This document shows positions 35,634-40,381 of a DNA stretch of 40,381 nt, one piece after another. The DNA is from Bacillota bacterium (lineage in GTDB: Bacteria > Bacillota > Sulfobacillia > Sulfobacillales > Sulfobacillaceae), in NCBI GenBank assembly GCA_021820485.1, contig JAKADO010000018.1, positions 1-40,381 on the forward strand, read 5' to 3'. Position 1 is the first letter of the stretch. Each line of letters starts with the position of its first letter. Under the pieces are notes generated by a model that searched no databases, was not told the DNA's origin, and saw only the letters and a list, made by a program, of their open reading frames with translations. A program made the position numbers and the translations under genes.

Positions 35634-36839
35634 CTATTTCCCGTAAACGCCCTTCTTAATCATGTTCTCCAACGCCGCAATCGCCGCCCTCAGCTGCGGA
35701 TCTTGGGCCGGTATGTCTGATGGCTGCACGTTGGTCGGCTCGACCACCTGAATGTTTGGTATCAAGCCCTTGTGTTCGATGTAGTCGCCATTCGGCGTAT
35801 AGTAGCGGGCCACCGTCAATTTTAAGGATGCCCCATCCGAGAGAGGAATCACTTGCTGCACGATGCCCTTTCCGTAAGTGCGCGTGCCCACTAAAAGCCC
35901 GCCTTGGCGCTCTTGGATCGCCGCCGAAAGAATCTCTGCCGCGGAGGCGGTTCCTCCATTGACCAGGACCACCACTGGGAGCCGGGTGCCAGGCCCCAGC
36001 GAGTCATATGTGGCATCCTTCTTCGCGTTCTTGTACTTCAAGGTCACCACCGGGCCCTTGGGCACAAACAAGTTTGCCACCTGCAACGCCGCCGTAATCT
36101 CTCCTCCAGGGTTGTCGCGCAAGTCTAGCACAATCCCCTTGGGGTGCTGCCGCATCAACTGATGAAATTGCTGCACAGCCTCCGTTCCAGTGTCCTGGCC
36201 GAACTCCACAATATTCATATAAGCGAGCCCGCCTGGCAGCATTTCACTATATACGGTCGGATAGGGTATGCGGGCCCGTGTGAGCGTGACGTGCCGCGTC
36301 TGGCTCCCCTCGCGAATGGTCAAGTCGACTCGCGTGCCCACCTTGCCGTGAATCAATTGCATGGCGGCATTGGGGCTCATACTGGCGGTATTGTGGCCGT
36401 TCACCGCTGTGATGGCTTCGCCGGCCCGCAACCCCGCCTTAGCGGCTGGCGTTCCGGGGAAAACACTTTGGATGGTCAGGGGTTTCTTTAGCGTCACTTC
36501 AATACCGATGCCTACGTAGCTGGGTGCCAACAGGCTCTCCAAGTTCTGGGTCTGCCCGCCGGTCAAATAATTGGTGAATTGATCATGCAGTGTGCCCACC
36601 ATGCCGTTGATGGCCCCCAACAGCAGTTGATTGGGGGTGTTGTGCCAGATGGACTTGCTCCGAATCAACTGGTAGGTGGACACAAAGCGTTGAAATTGGG
36701 TGCTGTTGAGCATACTGACGGGGATGCGGGAAGCCTCCAAACGCGTCTTGCTGGTAGCTACCCACCAAGTCGCCGCGGACGAGCCAGCCATCAATACCAG
36801 CGTGATTAACCCCCAGGCTACGAAGCGCCGCGCCTTCAT
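35634..36839 (-). CDS. ctpA: Carboxy-terminal processing protease, S41 family (CtpA)
   Basis: A 401-aa serine protease exported and tethered by an N-terminal helix (about 8-28). After a helical N-domain comes a PDZ domain (YVGIGIEVTL to EAITAVNGHN, about 108-170) and the S41 catalytic core with GGTASAAEILSAAI (nucleophile Ser) and GTRTYGKGIVQ (general-base Lys). A C-terminal helical part follows (QDPQLRAAIAALENM). Family members trim the C-terminus of envelope proteins. ATG 36839 has AAGGGGG six bases upstream; an extended -10 promoter lies 27 bases before it, so it probably heads the ctpA-uvrBAC transcript. Confidence 0.95.
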   Translation of the reverse strand: MKARRFVAWGLITLVLMAGSSAATWWVATSKTRLEASRIPVSMLNSTQFQRFVSTYQLIRSKSIWHNTPNQLLLGAINGMVGTLHDQFTNYLTGGQTQNLESLLAPSYVGIGIEVTLKKPLTIQSVFPGTPAAKAGLRAGEAITAVNGHNTASMSPNAAMQLIHGKVGTRVDLTIREGSQTRHVTLTRARIPYPTVYSEMLPGGLAYMNIVEFGQDTGTEAVQQFHQLMRQHPKGIVLDLRDNPGGEITAALQVANLFVPKGPVVTLKYKNAKKDATYDSLGPGTRLPVVVLVNGGTASAAEILSAAIQERQGGLLVGTRTYGKGIVQQVIPLSDGASLKLTVARYYTPNGDYIEHKGLIPNIQVVEPTNVQPSDIPAQDPQLRAAIAALENMIKKGVYGK

Positions 36840-36865
36840 GAGAGACCCCCTTAATCGTATCTCTC

Positions 36866-36874
36866 ATTATAGCA
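36866..36874 (-). promoter_or_regulatory. Extended -10 promoter for ctpA-uvrBAC
   Basis: Minus-strand TGCTATAAT (36874-36866): a perfect TATAAT with the TGn extension, 27 bases before the ctpA ATG. The -35 region (inside the end of ftsX) is weak, as is common with extended -10 promoters. Confidence 0.65.
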
Positions 36875-36889
36875 CGATTGTTCGCTAAC

Positions 36890-37777
36890 TTAGACTTTCA
36901 GGAAACGGCGCAAGGCAATGATGCTGGCCACGGCACCCACGGCGAGCCCTCCGGCGACCGTGAATACTGTCGTTTCCACCACAACCGGATGCCACGCCGC
37001 CATGGGCCAAAAGGGCAACGAAACCGACGCGCGATTGAGCACCCAGCGGTATCCCACACCAATCACGACATCCGCCACCACAGCACCAACCAGGCCGATG
37101 GTGAGTCCCTCCATGATGAACGGCCAGCGGATAAACCAGTCTGTGGCGCCGACCAACCGCATCACTTGAATTTCCCGGCGCCGAGCGAAGACGGCCAATC
37201 GAATGGTGTTGACAATAATCAACAGGGTCGCGACCCCCAATAGTCCCTCCACGATCCAGCCCGTCCACTTCAAAATGTGCCCCAAGCGTGTCAACCGCTT
37301 GACCACCATGCCCTGATAGACCACGTTGTGGACTGCCGGCATCCGGGAAAACCGCGCTGCCAGCACGGGGATTTGCTGAGGCGCCTTGGTGTAGACATCC
37401 AGTCCATCAAATAGTGGGTTGGATTTGGAGATGACTTGAAACAACCCCGATTGATCGGGAAACTCGCTTTTAAGGTTTTGCGCCGCCTGTTGCTTGGTAA
37501 AGAAATCGATGCGACGCACCTGAGGCCAATGCTGGGCTTGGTGCAAAATCGCCATCTCCTCACTGCGCGGCACCTTGGGCTTGATGAAAACCCGCATCTC
37601 CACCTGATTTTGCAAGATGGTGGTGACATGATTGACATTGACGCTGACCACCACAAAAACAGCCAACACAAAAAGCGAAATGGTGACTGTGGAAATCGAT
37701 GCCAGCGCCATCCACGAGTTGCGCGAAAGACTTCGGCCAGCCTCGCGGAACAAATACCCGATGCTGTTAAGACTCAT
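36890..37777 (-). CDS. ftsX: Cell division protein FtsX
   Basis: A 295-aa membrane partner of FtsE. One helix near 22-45, a large extracellular loop (about 50-165, usually the part that binds peptidoglycan hydrolases), then three helices with the FtsX/MacB-type core: LLIIVNTIRLAVFARRREIQVMRLVGAT. Without FtsEX, Gram-positive cells fail to activate hydrolases at the division site or during elongation. The ATG at 37777 (MSLNSIGYLFREAGRSL) overlaps ftsE by 11 bases; the upstream frame is within ftsE. Confidence 0.96.
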   Translation of the reverse strand: MSLNSIGYLFREAGRSLSRNSWMALASISTVTISLFVLAVFVVVSVNVNHVTTILQNQVEMRVFIKPKVPRSEEMAILHQAQHWPQVRRIDFFTKQQAAQNLKSEFPDQSGLFQVISKSNPLFDGLDVYTKAPQQIPVLAARFSRMPAVHNVVYQGMVVKRLTRLGHILKWTGWIVEGLLGVATLLIIVNTIRLAVFARRREIQVMRLVGATDWFIRWPFIMEGLTIGLVGAVVADVVIGVGYRWVLNRASVSLPFWPMAAWHPVVVETTVFTVAGGLAVGAVASIIALRRFLKV

Positions 37778-38453
37778 AGCCGTATGCACCCCTCGCTTCG
37801 TCGCGCACGATCCGTCCACCCTCGATAGCCACGACGCGCTTTTGCAGCTGGTTCACCAAATCTTTCGCGTGGGTGGCCATGACGACGGTGGCTCCCCGGC
37901 GGTTGATTTCCTGAAAGAGTTTCATAATTTCGGCTGCCGTATCCGGGTCAAGATTGCCTGTGGGCTCGTCCGCCACCACGTAGGAGGGCTGGTTGACCAG
38001 CGCTCGGGCAATGCCCACCCGTTGCTGCTCCCCGCCGGACAATTCATTGGGAAAGTGGTCGCGCCGCCGGCTGAGCCCCACCAACTCCAACACCTGTGGA
38101 ACCCGCTTCATGATATCCTTGCGGGAAGCCCCGACCACCTCCATGGCGAAGGCGACATTCTGAAACACAGTCCGCGTAGGCAACAACTTGACATCCTGAA
38201 AAACGATGCCCAACTGGCGGCGCAGCCGCGGCAACTGGCGCATGTTCAATTTCTTCAATCGAAAATGGTCGATGGTGACCTCGCCCTGGGTGGGACGCTC
38301 CTCACCGTAAAGCAATCGAATCAGGGTCGACTTGCCTGCCCCTGATGGCCCCACCAAAAACACAAATTCTCCTCGATGGACTGTCAACGAAACCTCCGTC
38401 AACCCTTGATGGCCGTTGGCATAGCGTTTCGTGACACCGTCTAGTCGAATCAT
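37767..38453 (-). CDS. ftsE: Cell division ATP-binding protein FtsE
   Basis: A 228-aa ABC ATPase. Walker A GPSGAGKST (35-43), Q-loop GIVFQDVKLL, signature LSGGEQQRVGIARAL, Walker B VVADEPTGNLD and switch His in VVMATHAKD. The ATG at 38453 is chosen because AAGGAGGAG lies five bases upstream and MIRLDGVTKRY is the family start; the longer open frame runs through the intergenic region and into the ccdA start region. The Mg-NTPase drives FtsX. Confidence 0.97.
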   Translation of the reverse strand: MIRLDGVTKRYANGHQGLTEVSLTVHRGEFVFLVGPSGAGKSTLIRLLYGEERPTQGEVTIDHFRLKKLNMRQLPRLRRQLGIVFQDVKLLPTRTVFQNVAFAMEVVGASRKDIMKRVPQVLELVGLSRRRDHFPNELSGGEQQRVGIARALVNQPSYVVADEPTGNLDPDTAAEIMKLFQEINRRGATVVMATHAKDLVNQLQKRVVAIEGGRIVRDEARGAYGYES

Positions 38454-38572
38454 GCGACTCCTCCTTGAATCCATGCGGTTCAGAGAATGGGAATTCAGTC
38501 GGTTCCGGCGCTCCCACTGTGCTGTTTCATTCTTCGACAAAACCCCGGCAATTCCTGCCCTGATTCGACCTA

Positions 38573-38581
38573 TGGTATAAT
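38573..38581 (+). promoter_or_regulatory. Extended -10 promoter for ccdA
   Basis: TGGTATAAT: a perfect TATAAT at 38576-38581 with the TGn extension, 35 bases before the ccdA ATG. The -35 (TTCCTG, 18-base spacing) is weak. GGGAG at 38601-38605 is the probable ribosome binding site. Confidence 0.65.
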
Positions 38582-38615
38582 ATGGGCTTGACATACCCTG
38601 GGGAGTTGATGAGCG

Positions 38616-39317
38616 ATGATTCAATACACCAGCTTCGGAATCGCCTTTGGCGCCGGCCTTGCTTCCGTTCTTTCCCCCTGCGTCGTGCCCCTGGTTCCCT
38701 CGTATCTAACCGCCATGGCGGGCACCCCGCTCACCGTTGACGCCGTGCAGGACCGAACCGTACGCGCGCGGGTGCTCACCAACGCCTTGATTTTTATCGC
38801 CGGCTTTTCCTTGGTCCTGATTCTCTCAGGGTTGGTCGCCACCGCCATTGGCCAATTTATCCGCCACTATCAAACGCTCATCAGCGAGCTGGGCGGAGTC
38901 GTGATGGTCATCTTTGGACTGGAACTGGCGGGGATCATTCATCTCGGCCTCTTGAAGCGGGACGTGCACTTGACCATGCCCAAGCGCGGACGTCTCGGGG
39001 TCTGGTCACCGCTCATTATGGGCATTGTTTTTGCGGCGGGATGGACTCCCTGCGTGGGACCTATTTGGAGCAGCATTCTCATTTTGGCATCGCGCTCACA
39101 TACCGTCGTTCTGGGCGGGGTCCTGCTGGCGACGTACGCCATGGGCCTGGCCCTACCGTTTTTCATTTTGGCATTGTTCCTCAGCCGCGCCACCCTGTGG
39201 ACGCGGCAACTCAACCGCTACCTGCCATGGATTGAGCGCGTGGCAGGCGGGCTTCTAACCGTGCTCGGCCTCTTGCTCGCCACGCATCTTTACGTCCGCT
39301 TGGCGGGCCTTGTCTAA
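38616..39317 (+). CDS. ccdA: CcdA-type cytochrome c biogenesis/thiol-reductant transporter
   Basis: A 233-aa membrane protein with six hydrophobic helices, carrying reducing power from cytoplasmic thioredoxin across the membrane for cytochrome c maturation or other exported dithiol proteins. The two redox cysteines are in LSPCVVPL (Cys22) and WTPCVGP (Cys146), each followed by Pro-rich turns as in CcdA and DsbD-beta. It stands alone on the plus strand between ftsE and ispH; its last four bases overlap the end of ispH. No redox partner is adjacent. Confidence 0.93.
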   Translation: MIQYTSFGIAFGAGLASVLSPCVVPLVPSYLTAMAGTPLTVDAVQDRTVRARVLTNALIFIAGFSLVLILSGLVATAIGQFIRHYQTLISELGGVVMVIFGLELAGIIHLGLLKRDVHLTMPKRGRLGVWSPLIMGIVFAAGWTPCVGPIWSSILILASRSHTVVLGGVLLATYAMGLALPFFILALFLSRATLWTRQLNRYLPWIERVAGGLLTVLGLLLATHLYVRLAGLV

Positions 39318-40204
39318 TTGCGCTCCGTTGGGCAATATTCCTCAAGCCACCGGATAACTTCCCGCGTCACCTGGGTGGGTGTCGAAGAACCCGCAGTAAC
39401 GGCAACCCGATCAATGGATTGAAACCAGACCGGATTCAAGTCCTCAACTTGTTCAACGCGCACCGCCGGTTTGCCGGCGACCTTCTTCACGACCTCGACC
39501 AAACGGTTGGAATTGTTGCTCCTCCGGTCGCCCACCACGACCACCATGTCTACGTCACTGGCCGCCTTTACAGCCGCTTCCTGCCGCAACTGGGTTGCCA
39601 GGCAAATTTCGTTGTGCACCTCTGCCAGAGGATAACGCTCCTGCACCGCAGCGATAAGAGACTCCGTGTCCCATTGGCTGAGTGTGGTCTGCGTGACAAT
39701 CGCGAGCGGTGTCGAGCCGTCGAAGGGAAGCTCTCGGACGTCATCAATAGTCGACACTAGGGCCACGCGACCTTCTGGGGCCTCGCCCATGGCACCTTCC
39801 GGTTCCGGATGTCCCTTGCTGCCAATATAGATAATGGAATAGCCCTGCTGGATTTTCTCTTGGATTAAGGTGTGCGTCTTAGTGACGTCGGGACAGGTCG
39901 CATCAAAAAAGTTCAGGCGGCGTTGCCGCGCTTTTTCCTTCACGTGCGGCGAGATGCCATGGGCCGTGAAAATCACTGTCGCTCCCTCGGGAACCTGGTC
40001 CAGGAGCTCATCACGCCGTCCCCCATCCAGCGTTTTAATGCCAAGGCTCTCCAACTCGTCCACGGCGTGGCGATTGTGGACAATTTGTCCGAGGACATAG
40101 ATGGGACGAGGTACATTTGAATCCTTGGCTACTTGCCTAGCCATCGTCATCGCATCCACAACACCGTAACAGTAGCCCCGCGGGGTAATTTTCACAACGT
40201 CCAT
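39314..40204 (-). CDS. ispH: 4-hydroxy-3-methylbut-2-enyl diphosphate reductase
   Basis: A 296-aa [4Fe-4S] enzyme, last step of the MEP pathway giving isopentenyl and dimethylallyl diphosphate. The three cluster cysteines are in RGYCYGV (Cys12), DATCPDV (Cys104) and NEICLATQ (Cys201). HNRHAVDEL, TAHGISPHV and SNNSNRLVEV are further family blocks. ATG 40204 gives the MDVVKITPRGYCYG start typical of Gram-positive homologues; GTG 40213 is possible but its Shine-Dalgarno spacing is too short. It supplies precursors that the polyprenyl synthase elsewhere in the window would use. Confidence 0.97.
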   Translation of the reverse strand: MDVVKITPRGYCYGVVDAMTMARQVAKDSNVPRPIYVLGQIVHNRHAVDELESLGIKTLDGGRRDELLDQVPEGATVIFTAHGISPHVKEKARQRRLNFFDATCPDVTKTHTLIQEKIQQGYSIIYIGSKGHPEPEGAMGEAPEGRVALVSTIDDVRELPFDGSTPLAIVTQTTLSQWDTESLIAAVQERYPLAEVHNEICLATQLRQEAAVKAASDVDMVVVVGDRRSNNSNRLVEVVKKVAGKPAVRVEQVEDLNPVWFQSIDRVAVTAGSSTPTQVTREVIRWLEEYCPTERN

Positions 40205-40245
40205 CCGATGCACTTCCCTTTTTAAGGATCGCTATCATTCTACAC

Positions 40246-40271
40246 AAAAAGTCCCGCTCCTTGAGCGGGAC
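40246..40271 (-). terminator. Rho-independent terminator of the rRNA operon
   Basis: A perfect 9-bp stem GTCCCGCTC/GAGCGGGAC with a three-base loop (40251-40271), followed on the minus strand by five T (40250-40246). It begins nine bases past the predicted 5S 3' end and separates the rRNA operon from ispH. Confidence 0.9.
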
Positions 40272-40279
40272 AAAAAAAT

Positions 40280-40381
40280 GGGTCGGCACGGCCTGATGAT
40301 CCCAGTCCCCTGCGGGACCAGTAGTCTCAGCGTACGCGAGGGGGACGACCGTGTTCGGCATGGGAACGGGTCAACTCTCAC
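40280..40381 (-). rRNA. rrf: 5S ribosomal RNA (3' part; 5' end beyond the window)
   Basis: Minus strand reads the conserved 5S segments CCCGTTCCCATGCCGAACACGG, and the loop D/E region GGTCCCGCAGGGGACTGGGA, ending in GCCGTGCCGACCC, which would pair with the missing 5' end. About 102 of the usual 115-120 bases are present. The rRNA operon therefore lies to the right and is read towards ispH. Confidence 0.95.

Noticed and set aside
38588-38593. TTGACA as a -35 for ccdA
   Set aside because: A -10 at the right distance would fall on the start codon and no TATAAT-like sequence is there; the TGGTATAAT upstream is better.

Overview
The window is a housekeeping chromosome segment from a Gram-positive bacterium, most likely a moderately GC-rich member of the Bacillota (Clostridia side, Sulfobacillus-like; the genus is only a guess). 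Pointers are a glmS ribozyme, the cdaA-cdaR-glmM-glmS cluster, the rapZ-yvcK-whiA cluster, a Rex repressor, strong GGAGG-type ribosome binding sites and frequent GTG/TTG starts. Nearly all genes lie on the minus strand; only ubiB, one small membrane protein gene and ccdA are on the plus strand.

Left edge (1-304). The first 304 bases have the features of the end of a Tn7-like transposon. Read on the minus strand, an 8-base terminus starting with TGT is followed by TnsB-type sites (four copies of a 17-bp motif). The terminus lies exactly 25 bp past the glmS stop codon, where Tn7 inserts. The body and cargo of the element lie outside the window.

330-5498 is the operon cdaA, cdaR, glmM, glmS (c-di-AMP synthesis and its regulator, then glucosamine-phosphate and amino-sugar synthesis for the cell wall), with a glmS self-cleaving ribozyme between glmM and glmS. 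5615-7270 is a UbiB/ABC1 kinase-like gene, overlapping tail to tail with a GNAT gene. 7193-10310 holds a GNAT acetyltransferase, an EamA transporter, the NADH-sensing repressor Rex and a polyprenyl diphosphate synthase.

10493-24181 is a complete 14-gene nuoA-N operon for complex I including the NADH-oxidising NuoEFG module. Upstream of nuoA there is a good promoter and an 18-bp palindrome of the Rex operator type, so the repressor encoded 15 kb away probably controls this operon by the NADH/NAD+ ratio. The polyprenyl synthase next to rex may supply the menaquinone tail, tying redox sensing, the respiratory enzyme and its electron acceptor together.

24316-27317 is rapZ-yvcK-whiA. 27517-27756 is a small unknown membrane protein gene. 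27724-36839 is ctpA-uvrB-uvrA-uvrC-yvlD-HAD, all minus, with an extended -10 promoter in front of ctpA. 36890-38453 is ftsEX. 38616-39317 is ccdA, convergent with ispH (39314-40204). The right edge is the 3' part of a 5S rRNA gene and its terminator, i.e. the end of an rRNA operon read leftwards.
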